Positions 8,617 through 17,178 of a stretch of 64,000 nucleotides of DNA are shown here, in pieces. The position numbers were made by a program, and so were the translations under genes. The stretch is from Limosilactobacillus gastricus DSM 16045. GTDB lineage: Bacteria; Bacillota; Bacilli; Lactobacillales; Lactobacillaceae. The notes beneath the pieces are model-generated. The model was not told the DNA's origin and searched no databases. It saw nothing but the letters and a program-made list of their open reading frames with translations. The stretch's first letter is position 1. The number at the start of each line of letters is the position of its first letter. The DNA is taken from contig NZ_AZFN01000004.1 of assembly GCF_001434365.1 (NCBI RefSeq), positions 1-64,000 of the forward strand. Direction: 5' to 3'.

Positions 8617-9045
8617 ATGATGAACGTTGCTGGTTATTTAAAATTCCGTCAATAATGTCTTGCAGACTAATGGCTTTCATTTCATTAAAAGCTGCTTGTT
8701 GAATTCGATCATAAGCGTCTTGTAACGTAGTTTGAATGTTGCCACCAACAATACAAGCTGGATTGGTATTCGGATCAATATGAATTAAATCATGGTTAAT
8801 ATCAACAGCTGTATAGACGTCGTAAAGATTGATCTTAGCTGGTTGTTTTGCTAAAGAAGGGGTGGCCGATCCTTGATGAGTTAAGATGAGTCCAGCTTTT
8901 TTAGGTCGCGCATAAGATTACGAACCACACTGGGATTAGCTTCAATGCTATCAGCAATCCTTCGGCTGGAAAGGTCACCATTTTGATAAATATCAAGATA
9001 AGCTAAGAGATGAATAGCATCACTAAATTTATAAGAAAATTTCAT
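8615..9045 (-). pseudogene. Rrf2-family transcriptional regulator, frameshifted
   Basis: Read from ATG 9045 (RBS CAGGAG), the first 50 residues form a typical Rrf2 winged helix (KFSDAIHLLAYL, then SSRRIADSIEANPSVVRNLMRDLKK). The frame then ends after 54 residues. Adding one base to the T6/A6 run at 8897-8902 restores an open frame of 143 residues continuing AGLILTHQGSATPSLAK and ending NNQQRSS. So one base is missing at a homopolymer. The intact protein would resemble YwnA, an Rrf2 member next to the NmrA-like ywnB in Bacillus, which matches the neighbour here. Mutation and sequencing error cannot be told apart. Confidence 0.85.
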
Positions 9046-9133
9046 GATCAGTGGCTCCTGTAAGTTAGTAAATCATCACTATTGTAACAAATTACCAAAA
9101 GGGCGCCCATCTTGCTGGCGATTTTCATGATGA

Positions 9134-9985
9134 CTAGCGACTCAAAACCTCTTTAATGGCCTCGGTAATTGGCAATAAATCATGACCAAGGACGGTTGGT
9201 AAATCATTAGTATTTTCTGACAATGACCCTTCTTCAATTGGCAATTGGAAAGAAGCATAAAGCGTTGCCAGATCATGATTTAAACCAGTCGCTTCTAGTG
9301 CTGAAATGTATGCGTCTTGACTAAGCTGAGTTACTTCAAAATTGTTACCGGTTGCCACTTGAAGGGCTTCACCTAGTTGAGCATAGGTCATGGCCGGACC
9401 AGTAAATTCATAGATCTCAGCGGGGGCTGTTGAGACTAACACTTTGACCGCCGCTTCAGCATATTCACGTTCAAGCGCCCAGCCGGCTTGGTTGTTAGCC
9501 CAGTAAGCAGCTACTTGGTCATTAGCACCGTTTTGGAGGAAACCAAGCTCATTTTCTAAATACCAATTGTTCCGTAAGAAAGCATGGTTCAGGCCCGCCT
9601 TAATAATGGCTTTTTCGGTTAATCGATGATCTTGGGCTAAAGCGCTAATTGAAGTTTGAGCATGTGGAAAACTAGTATAAGCTACGAATTCGACATCATT
9701 ATTTTGCAATGCCTGGATCACATTTTGGTGTTGAAGATCACGACTTACTTCACCGCCAGGTTGAGAAGAAATAAAGAGGACTCGATCAACCCCGTCAAGG
9801 GCAGCCGTCATTGAATCAACTGAGTCGTAAGATCCTTGTCGAACTTCAACCTGTGGGAATAAAGTTTGAGCCTTGGCTTGATTCCGGGCGATTACAATGA
9901 TGTCCTTTGTATCAACTAACTTTAATAATTCATTAACCGCCGTTTGTCCAAAGTTTCCAGTAGCAGCAGTAATTGCGTATTTCAT
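9134..9985 (-). CDS. NmrA-family NAD(P)-binding oxidoreductase (quinone oxidoreductase type)
   Basis: A protein of 283 residues. It opens with the Rossmann motif ITAATGNFGQTA and contains YTSFPHAQTS and LRNNWYLEN, typical of the NmrA/HSCARG-like atypical SDR group that includes YtfG (NAD(P)H:quinone reductase). It lacks the Tyr-x-x-x-Lys pair of classical SDRs. It lies upstream of the Rrf2 gene on the same strand and probably responds to redox or thiol stress; that is inference from the pairing. Confidence 0.82.
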   Translation of the reverse strand: MKYAITAATGNFGQTAVNELLKLVDTKDIIVIARNQAKAQTLFPQVEVRQGSYDSVDSMTAALDGVDRVLFISSQPGGEVSRDLQHQNVIQALQNNDVEFVAYTSFPHAQTSISALAQDHRLTEKAIIKAGLNHAFLRNNWYLENELGFLQNGANDQVAAYWANNQAGWALEREYAEAAVKVLVSTAPAEIYEFTGPAMTYAQLGEALQVATGNNFEVTQLSQDAYISALEATGLNHDLATLYASFQLPIEEGSLSENTNDLPTVLGHDLLPITEAIKEVLSR

Positions 9986-10021
9986 AATCTAATACTTCCT
10001 TTCGAGATGTTGATTTATAAT

Positions 10022-10060
10022 TTACAAGTATTATCATAACACATGTAATTTTTAAGTCAA
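10022..10060 (-). promoter_or_regulatory. Promoter of the NmrA-type gene with an inverted repeat over the -10
   Basis: On the minus strand TTGACT (10060-10055) is followed after 16 bp by TATGAT with a TG extension (10038-10033). An imperfect inverted repeat, TTACAAGT (10022-10029) and ACATGTAA (10041-10048), brackets the -10. It is a candidate operator for the neighbouring Rrf2 regulator. Confidence 0.5.
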
Positions 10061-10071
10061 CAAGTTTATTC

Positions 10072-10104
10072 AAAAAAATCAATCTATTCGAAAATAGACT
10101 GATT
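10072..10104 (-). terminator. Terminator of the marC-like gene
   Basis: A 12-bp stem with one mismatch (77-88 with 93-104) has a T7 run on the minus strand side, 10 bases after the marC-like stop. Confidence 0.75.
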
Positions 10105-10113
10105 CATTCGCTG

Positions 10114-10737
10114 TTATTTTAAGATCGAAAAGGCGGCTTTTAAACCCGCGATGACCATATCAGTACCGATGACGGCCAAGATTAACCCCATGAGTCGGGT
10201 GATGACAGTTAATAAATTCTGCCCCAATTTTTTAATTATTAATTCCCCGTATATAAAGAGAAAATAGGTTAAGAAAGCAAGAATGGCAAATGAGAGAATC
10301 ACAATTAATGGATTATGCTTGTCAGCGAGGTTCATGGCTGTGGCAATGGTTCCTGGCCCAGCCAATACCGGCATGGCTAAAGGGGTGATCGCCACCGACA
10401 TCTGTTGGTCAATGCGCGGATTCTTTGGATCAACATTGTGTTGGAGACTAGATGATTTTCCTTTAAGCATGTCGTAGCCGATAATGGCGATGACAATTCC
10501 GCCAATGATCCTGAGAGCTGATAAATTAATCCCAAATAAATCGAAGATATATTTACCAACGAGGGCAAACAGGATCACAATGATGGTCGAAATCACTAAG
10601 GCTTCTTTAGCAATAGAGCGATTAACTTTAGGATCATCGGCGGTCGTTAGGCTGATAAAAACGGGCATGTTACCAAGCGGATTGAGGATGGCAAAGAAGG
10701 CCATAAAGGACACCGCAAAAGCTGTTATCAGGTTCAT
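10114..10737 (-). CDS. MarC family integral membrane protein
   Basis: A protein of 207 residues with six membrane helices. The family blocks are present: FFAILNPLGNMPVFISLT at the N-terminus, RIIGGIVIAIIGYDML, and TPLAMPVLAGPGTIATAM in the middle. The family (MarC/YhgN/YchE) has no agreed transport substrate. RBS AGGAGG. Single gene divergent from the nitroreductase. Confidence 0.88.
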   Translation of the reverse strand: MNLITAFAVSFMAFFAILNPLGNMPVFISLTTADDPKVNRSIAKEALVISTIIVILFALVGKYIFDLFGINLSALRIIGGIVIAIIGYDMLKGKSSSLQHNVDPKNPRIDQQMSVAITPLAMPVLAGPGTIATAMNLADKHNPLIVILSFAILAFLTYFLFIYGELIIKKLGQNLLTVITRLMGLILAVIGTDMVIAGLKAAFSILK

Positions 10738-10873
10738 AGTTGGTACCTCCTTTTAGATAGCTTTATTTTACCATTATAGGATGGTTATAATGTGAAATAG
10801 ATTACAATACTTATTATTTGTAAGTGAATCTCTGAGATGATAAACTTTAGATATTAAATTAAGGAGATTAAAA

Positions 10874-11479
10874 ATGACAAATCCATTCATTGAATTACAA
10901 AGCAAACGCCACTCGGAATATGATTTAAATGATCAGGTGAGCCAATCACCAACACAATTGGCTGATCTAATTAAAACGGCGATAAAGCAATCACCGACCG
11001 CCTTTAACAATCAATCAACGCGAGCAGTGATCACATTTGGTAAGGATTCGGATGCCGTTTGGGAGATTACTTTAGCGGAATTGAAGAAAGTAATGAGTGA
11101 TGATGCAGCGATCGAACAGACTGCCGCCAAAATTGATGCCTTTAAGGCGGGCTTTGGGACGGTGCTCTTTTATACTGATACAGATGTAGTTAAGGAGATG
11201 CAGGCTCAATTCCCTAGTTATGCCGATAATTTTCCTGATTGGGCCGAACAAGGTCTTGGGGGTGCTCAACAAGCCGTTTGGGAAGCTTTGACAACAGAAG
11301 GCCTAGGCGCAAGTTTACAACACTACAATCCTTTAATTGATCAACAAATTGCTGAACGATTCGACATTCCTGATTCATGGCAGTTACGTGCTGAAATGCC
11401 ATTTGGTAATGTTGGTCAAAAGGCAGCGGCTAAAGATTCAATTGATGATGATTTGCGCTTCAAAACCTTTGGGATTTAA
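10874..11479 (+). CDS. Nitroreductase family protein (Frm2/HBN1-like)
   Basis: A protein of 201 residues. The N-terminus IELQSKRHSEYDLN and SPTAFNNQSTRAVITFG bind FMN in this family. LGAGASLQHYNP-like sequence (LGASLQHYNPLID) and the end AAKDSIDDDLRFKTFG are typical of the fungal Frm2/bacterial oxidoreductase branch. It reduces nitro compounds or quinones with NAD(P)H. The next gene follows after 8-11 bases, so the two are co-transcribed. Confidence 0.87.
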   Translation: MTNPFIELQSKRHSEYDLNDQVSQSPTQLADLIKTAIKQSPTAFNNQSTRAVITFGKDSDAVWEITLAELKKVMSDDAAIEQTAAKIDAFKAGFGTVLFYTDTDVVKEMQAQFPSYADNFPDWAEQGLGGAQQAVWEALTTEGLGASLQHYNPLIDQQIAERFDIPDSWQLRAEMPFGNVGQKAAAKDSIDDDLRFKTFGI

Positions 11480-11487
11480 GGAGGAAG

Positions 11488-11865
11488 ATGATGGCTAAAT
11501 TATTAAGTAACACGAGTTTAACAGCGGAACAAACGCAATTTTTTAATGAAACAATGGATTTTATTTCTACTAGCGGAGTAGACGGGAAACCCCAAATTGG
11601 CCCTAAGGGATCATTAAGGGTTTTAGATGATGAACATTTAGTTTATCTAGAATATACTTACGGGCAAGCCTTTGAAAACATTAAGGCTAATCCTAAAGTA
11701 GCTGTTGCTGGATGGGATCCCAAGAATCATTTATCATTCCGGGTTAACGGGACAGCAGAGCTTCACAAAGATGATGACCTTGCTGATAAATTATTGGCTG
11801 ATAGTCAACATCCGGAAGCGACGGTGGTCGTAATTAAAATTGATGAAATTTATGCTTTAGCATAA
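11488..11865 (+). CDS. Pyridoxamine 5'-phosphate oxidase family protein
   Basis: A protein of 125 residues (124 from the second ATG at 11491, also well placed after GGAGGAAG). It is a split-barrel flavin-binding fold: FISTSGVDGKPQIGPKG at the front and a strand-rich core VYLEYTYGQAFENIKANPKVAVAGW. Probably a small FMN-dependent reductase acting with the upstream nitroreductase; substrate unknown. Confidence 0.82.
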   Translation: MMAKLLSNTSLTAEQTQFFNETMDFISTSGVDGKPQIGPKGSLRVLDDEHLVYLEYTYGQAFENIKANPKVAVAGWDPKNHLSFRVNGTAELHKDDDLADKLLADSQHPEATVVVIKIDEIYALA

Positions 11866-11881
11866 AAATTAAATGCATATT

Positions 11882-11910
11882 AAAAGGCTCCCTAGATTGG
11901 GGAGCCTTTT
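11882..11910. terminator. Bidirectional terminator between the redox pair and ldh
   Basis: An 11-bp perfect stem (AAAAGGCTCCC with GGGAGCCTTTT, loop of 7) lies 16 bases after one stop and 8 bases after the other. Confidence 0.88.
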
Positions 11911-11918
11911 AATATGGA

Positions 11919-12896
<978 letters not shown>

Positions 12897-12995
12897 TTAC
12901 TTACAAATTAATTTTACTATAAAGATTATGTCCTTGTCATTTGAGGATCGCCAATCTAGTCTGGATCAGCTAGTGACTTGCCACTTTGAGTTTGC

Positions 12996-13937
12996 TTAAA
13001 CCAGGTAAAGGGCTTGCTCGATAGTTTGGTATTCTTCCGAACTCAATTCTAGGTTTAGGGCTTTAGCGTTAGCGGCTACCTGATCAGGGCGCTTAGCACC
13101 AGGAATCACGACGCTGATAAACGGATTTTGAATATACCAGGCCAGCACGGTTTGCGCCACAGTTGCCTCATGAGCGTCAGCAATTGGCCGGATTTGTTCA
13201 ACTGCAGTTAAAGCCTTGGTGAAACGTGGTTCTTTAAAGTCGGCAATTTGACTGCGAATATCATCTGCTGGGAATTCAGCTAAGTGGTCGTATTTACCAG
13301 TAAGTAGGCCTGAAGCTAATGGGAAATATGGCACAAAAGAAATCTGATTTTCATGCAGATATTCGACCATTCCATCAGTCAGATGATCTTGGTGGAGCAG
13401 ACTAAATTCGTCTTCAACCACATCAACATAACCATCAGCATTAGCTTCTTTAATTTGAGCAAGGCTAAAATTCGAGATCCCGATGGCGCGAATCTTCCCT
13501 TGTTCACGTAACCGCTGTAAGGCGCCAACTGCTTCGGCCTTTGGCGTATCATGATCCGGAAAGTGGAGATAATAGATATCGATATAATCAGTGCCTAAAC
13601 GTTGCAGACTCTGATCAACTTGTTGAGTAATGAATTTTGGATCATTATTGATTATTTCTTCACCCGACGAAAAATCGTGGGCGCCCTTCGTGGCAATCGT
13701 CAATTCATGACGATCATAATTTTTAATGGCCTGACCAACTAATTCTTCCGAGTGACCTAACCCATAAACATAGGCCGTGTCGAGCAATCTGATGCCGTGA
13801 TCAATGCCGGCCTGGACTAACTTGATTCCATCCTCATCTTTTAAATTTGGAAAAAGGTTGTAACCACCCACGGCATTGGTTCCCAATCCCAATGGAGTTG
13901 TGGTGACATCAGTCTTTCCAATAACAGATTTTGTCAT
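12996..13937 (-). CDS. Aldo/keto reductase
   Basis: A protein of 313 residues, TIM-barrel AKR. The tetrad is visible: Asp and Tyr in LDTAYVYGLGHSE, Lys in IATKGAHDF, His in YYLHFPDHD. The C-terminal VVIPGAKRPDQVAANAKAL binds NADPH. Closest in look to the YhdN/IolS-type reductases; the natural carbonyl substrate is unknown. RBS GGAGGAG. A perfect cre box covers the start of transcription. Confidence 0.9.
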   Translation of the reverse strand: MTKSVIGKTDVTTTPLGLGTNAVGGYNLFPNLKDEDGIKLVQAGIDHGIRLLDTAYVYGLGHSEELVGQAIKNYDRHELTIATKGAHDFSSGEEIINNDPKFITQQVDQSLQRLGTDYIDIYYLHFPDHDTPKAEAVGALQRLREQGKIRAIGISNFSLAQIKEANADGYVDVVEDEFSLLHQDHLTDGMVEYLHENQISFVPYFPLASGLLTGKYDHLAEFPADDIRSQIADFKEPRFTKALTAVEQIRPIADAHEATVAQTVLAWYIQNPFISVVIPGAKRPDQVAANAKALNLELSSEEYQTIEQALYLV

Positions 13938-13953
13938 AAGCTCCTCCTTTTAT

Positions 13954-13980
13954 TGATAGCGCTTCCATAACTTTATTGTA
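13954..13980 (-). promoter_or_regulatory. Promoter -10 and perfect cre box of the aldo/keto reductase
   Basis: On the minus strand the -10 TACAAT (13980-13975) is followed at the expected start point by ATGGAAGCGCTATCA (13968-13954). This matches WTGNAANCGNWNNCW at every position. CcpA bound here would block initiation, so strong glucose repression is expected. Confidence 0.75.
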
Positions 13981-14047
13981 GCATATTCAAACTTCTTCTT
14001 GGAAGGACTCCCAAAAGCTTAGTTAGCAAAAATTCTTGATAAAATCA

Positions 14048-14078
14048 TTGCCCTAAAGTCAACTTTAGGGGGTAAGAT
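14048..14078 (+). promoter_or_regulatory. MerR-type promoter with 19-bp spacer and central palindrome
   Basis: TTGCCC (14048-14053) and TAAGAT (14073-14078) are separated by 19 bp. A perfect 9-bp inverted repeat, CCCTAAAGT (14051-14059) and ACTTTAGGG (14062-14070), fills the gap. An over-long spacer holding the operator is the hallmark of promoters activated by MerR-family regulators such as AdhR. No MerR gene is in the window. Confidence 0.7.
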
Positions 14079-14117
14079 ATAGACATAGATAATTTTTAAT
14101 TTATATGGAGGAAAATT

Positions 14118-15161
14118 ATGAAAGCTGCAGTATTTGAAAAAGCTGGTCAAATGGTAGTTGATGAAGTGGCAAAGCCAACCATCCAAGCCAGTGATGATGT
14201 AGTCATTCGTGTCGTTCGTGGTTGTGTGTGTGGTTCTGACTTGTGGTCATACAAAGAGGGAGACGAAAAGGAAGCGCACTCTGCCAATTCCGGTCATGAG
14301 GCAATGGGGATTGTAGAAGAAGTGGGTCCTGATGTAACCTTAGTTAAGCCCGGTGATTTTGTTATCGCCCCATTTACTCATGGATGTGGACATTGTGCCG
14401 CCTGTTTAGCTGGTTATGATGGGACTTGTGAAAATCACCCCGTACCAACTAATTGGAGTAATGGTTATCAAGCCCAATATATTCGTTTCCAATATGCTAA
14501 CTGGGCTTTAATTAAGGTTCCTGGTCAGCCTGAAGATTATTCGGAAGGGATGTTAAAGTCCTTATTGACTCTTTCTGATGTCATGGCAACTGGTTACCAC
14601 GCTGCGCGGTCAGCAAATGTTCAAAAAGGGGACAAAGTTGTTGTAATTGGTGACGGGGCAGTTGGCCAATGTGCCGTGATTGCTGCTAAGATGCGGGGAG
14701 CTTCCCGGATTGTTTTGATGAGTCGGCATGCTGACCGTCAACAAATGGCGCTTGAATCAGGGGCCACTGATATTGTTGAAGAACGTGGTGAAGAAGGGGT
14801 TGCCAAGGTTCGGGAACTCCTTGGTGGTGGGGCTGATGCCGCCCTTGAATGTGTTGGGAAGGAACAATCACTCGAACAAGCCTTGGGTGTAATCCATAAT
14901 GGTGGTCGCGTTGGTTTTGTTGGGGTTCCCCACTTTGCTAAGTATGACTTAGGGCAAGCCTTTGTTACGAACACGGCGATTGCCGGTGGAACAGCTAGTG
15001 TAACCACTTATGACCGTGAAGTTCTTTTGAAGGCCGTCTTAGATGGAGAAATCAATCCGGGAAAGGTATTCACGAATACTTATACTTTGGATGAAATTGA
15101 TCAAGCTTATCAAGATATGGCAAATCGGAAGACGATTAAGTCTTACCTTGTAATGGAATAA
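14118..15161 (+). CDS. Zinc-dependent alcohol dehydrogenase (Tdh-like MDR family)
   Basis: A protein of 347 residues. Catalytic zinc: CVCGSDLW and SGHEAMG; the complete structural-zinc lobe is CGHCAACLAGYDGTC. NAD(P) loop VIGDGAVGQCAV. Members of this group in lactobacilli are induced by aldehyde or electrophile stress under MerR-type regulators, which fits the promoter here. Substrate unknown; detoxification of an aldehyde is inferred. RBS GGAGG. Single gene with its own terminator. Confidence 0.87.
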   Translation: MKAAVFEKAGQMVVDEVAKPTIQASDDVVIRVVRGCVCGSDLWSYKEGDEKEAHSANSGHEAMGIVEEVGPDVTLVKPGDFVIAPFTHGCGHCAACLAGYDGTCENHPVPTNWSNGYQAQYIRFQYANWALIKVPGQPEDYSEGMLKSLLTLSDVMATGYHAARSANVQKGDKVVVIGDGAVGQCAVIAAKMRGASRIVLMSRHADRQQMALESGATDIVEERGEEGVAKVRELLGGGADAALECVGKEQSLEQALGVIHNGGRVGFVGVPHFAKYDLGQAFVTNTAIAGGTASVTTYDREVLLKAVLDGEINPGKVFTNTYTLDEIDQAYQDMANRKTIKSYLVME

Positions 15162-15168
15162 TCTACCG

Positions 15169-15206
15169 AAAAAGTTGCGACAAAAATTTGTGGCAACTTT
15201 TTTTAT
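15169..15206 (+). terminator. Terminator of the Tdh-like dehydrogenase
   Basis: AAAAAGTTGC pairs with GCAACTTTTT around an inner ACAAA/TTTGT stem, followed by more T. Confidence 0.85.
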
Positions 15207-15277
15207 TTTGTTCTTGACCTGGAACGCGTTTCATAAATTATCCTATGGATGAAATCAAATGAAAGCAGGTGTTCAGG

Positions 15278-16084
15278 ATGACAATCAAGCATATTTTTAC
15301 TGATTTAGATGGAACCTTATTAAATTCTGATGGTCGGTTAACTGACGAGAATGCTCTGCTAATTAAGCAGAGTCAATTGCCAGTGACCATGGTATCAGCC
15401 CGCTCTCCTCGCGAAATGTTAGCCCCGCTCCGGCAACTCGCTCTTACCGGTCCCCAAATTGCCTTTAATGGCGGTTTGATTTATCAGATGCTGCAGGGAG
15501 AACTTAAAGTTTTAGATACCCATCCGATGAATTTAGTGACGGGACGCCAAATTCTTTCGTATATGGCAATTTATTTCCCATCAATTAGCACCACTTATTA
15601 TGATGAACGGGCTTGGTATGCGGATCATGTAGATTATGGCACAGAAATTGAAAGTCAAGTTACTGGTGAAGCGCCCGTTATTATGAATCCCGGTCAATTT
15701 TTAGCAAATCCGGCTAGTCATTTAATGAAGATTATGATTATGACCCATAATTCAGCCGAACGTGAAGTCATTAGTCAAGCCTTGGCGCAATTGCATTTGC
15801 AGGATGTTAATATTAAGGCTTCTGGTGAACAGTATCTTGAAATTACTAGTCGGCAAGCCTTAAAATCATTAGGGATAAATTATATTGCGAAAAGCCTTAA
15901 ATTAAATAAAGCTGAAATGGTGGCTTTTGGTGATGGCCAAAATGATTTGCCAATGTTCCAACAAGTTGGTTTAGCAGTCGCAATGGAAAATGCTGCCACA
16001 GAAGTGAAGGCTCAGGCCAACTTGATTACTAAGACCAATGATCTAAATGGGGTTGGTTGGGGACTAAATTATTTAATCTCATAA
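15278..16084 (+). CDS. HAD-superfamily Cof-type phosphatase (HAD-IIB)
   Basis: A protein of 268 residues. Motif I is FTDLDGTLLNS, motif II VSARSPREM, motif III KAEMVAFGDGQNDLPMF-like, with the C2 cap between. Cof-type enzymes hydrolyse sugar phosphates, pyridoxal phosphate or flavin phosphates; substrate not predictable. I take ATG 15278 (AGGTG about 8 bases upstream) over an in-frame GTG at 15269. The LacI-type regulator follows after 12 bases, so the pair is likely an operon. Confidence 0.87.
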   Translation: MTIKHIFTDLDGTLLNSDGRLTDENALLIKQSQLPVTMVSARSPREMLAPLRQLALTGPQIAFNGGLIYQMLQGELKVLDTHPMNLVTGRQILSYMAIYFPSISTTYYDERAWYADHVDYGTEIESQVTGEAPVIMNPGQFLANPASHLMKIMIMTHNSAEREVISQALAQLHLQDVNIKASGEQYLEITSRQALKSLGINYIAKSLKLNKAEMVAFGDGQNDLPMFQQVGLAVAMENAATEVKAQANLITKTNDLNGVGWGLNYLIS

Positions 16085-16096
16085 AAGGAGATACTT

Positions 16097-17041
16097 ATGG
16101 TCACAATGCTTGATATTGCTCGCGAGAGTGGATATTCTTTATCGACTGTTTCGCGGGTGGTTAACCAAGAAAAATACGTTTCCGAAGAAGTCCGCGCTAA
16201 GGTTCAAGCGGTCATTGATGCCCATGACTATGCGACTAATCGAATTGCTCAGGACCTCAGCCATGGTGAGAATCGGGTTGTCGGGGTGGTTTTGCCAGAT
16301 AATCGCCATCCCTATTTTGAAGAAATCTTACGAGGCATTACGGATCGGGCTTTTGAAAGTGACCATCGGATTGTCCTATTACCTTCACGTTATGATAAAG
16401 ATAAAGAAGCAGAATTTTTAGAGGGCTTGCGACATAAAGAATACTCCTCCTTGATTTTTACATCGCATCGGTTGCCACTTACAGACTTTTTAAAATATCA
16501 AAAGTATGGGCCGATCGTTTGCTTGGAACACACAAACCTACCAATTTCGAGTGTTTATAGTGAACGAATTGCGGCCGCGAAAGATGCCTTTCGATGGTTT
16601 AAAGCCCAGGAACCCACCTCAATTGCTTTGCTCTTTTCACGTGCTGCCAGCGTTAGTGCCACTAATCGTCAAACCCAGTTAGCTTTTGAAAAGGTGTTTG
16701 GATATTCTTTGCCAGATCAGGATATCTATACCGGCATGTATACCTTTGATGACGGGTATCGTATCGCTCCACAGTTAGTAAAACGTCAGTACCAGGCAGT
16801 TTTTGCTAACAGTGACGATATTGCTAGTGGGATTTATCAATACTATCGTTACCATCAGCTCACACAACCAATCATGATTGGACAAGAACAGCAGACTTCG
16901 GGGCAGTTATTAACGCTCCCAACCATTAACCATAATCTCTTTGAAATTGGCCAACGCGCCTTTGAATTGGCTGAAAGTACGGAAGTTCAACAAATTCCGA
17001 TTCCAGCCGCCTTCGTTTTAAGAAACTCTTCAGAGATGTAA
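16097..17041 (+). CDS. LacI-family transcriptional regulator
   Basis: A protein of 314 residues. N-terminal helix-turn-helix MLDIARESGYSLSTVSRVVNQ, the hinge helix region NRIAQDLSHGENRVVGVVLPDN, then a periplasmic-binding-protein-like sensor domain. RBS AAAGGAG. It sits with a HAD phosphatase and no sugar transporter, so its effector is unclear. Confidence 0.9.
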   Translation: MVTMLDIARESGYSLSTVSRVVNQEKYVSEEVRAKVQAVIDAHDYATNRIAQDLSHGENRVVGVVLPDNRHPYFEEILRGITDRAFESDHRIVLLPSRYDKDKEAEFLEGLRHKEYSSLIFTSHRLPLTDFLKYQKYGPIVCLEHTNLPISSVYSERIAAAKDAFRWFKAQEPTSIALLFSRAASVSATNRQTQLAFEKVFGYSLPDQDIYTGMYTFDDGYRIAPQLVKRQYQAVFANSDDIASGIYQYYRYHQLTQPIMIGQEQQTSGQLLTLPTINHNLFEIGQRAFELAESTEVQQIPIPAAFVLRNSSEM

Positions 17042-17070
17042 CAAATTTTCGGATTTGTTGCATTTTTTTA
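17040..17070 (+). terminator. Terminator after the LacI-type gene
   Basis: AACAAAT pairs with ATTTGTT (17040-17046, 17053-17059), followed by T7; the stem includes the stop codon. Confidence 0.72.
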
Positions 17071-17178
17071 ATTTCCCCTAAATTCAGGAAAAATGATTAA
17101 CAGATACTTAAATTAACGGTAAGATTAATTATTATAAGGTTATTAGAAATGACTCATTAAAGATTGGGGGAAAATACG

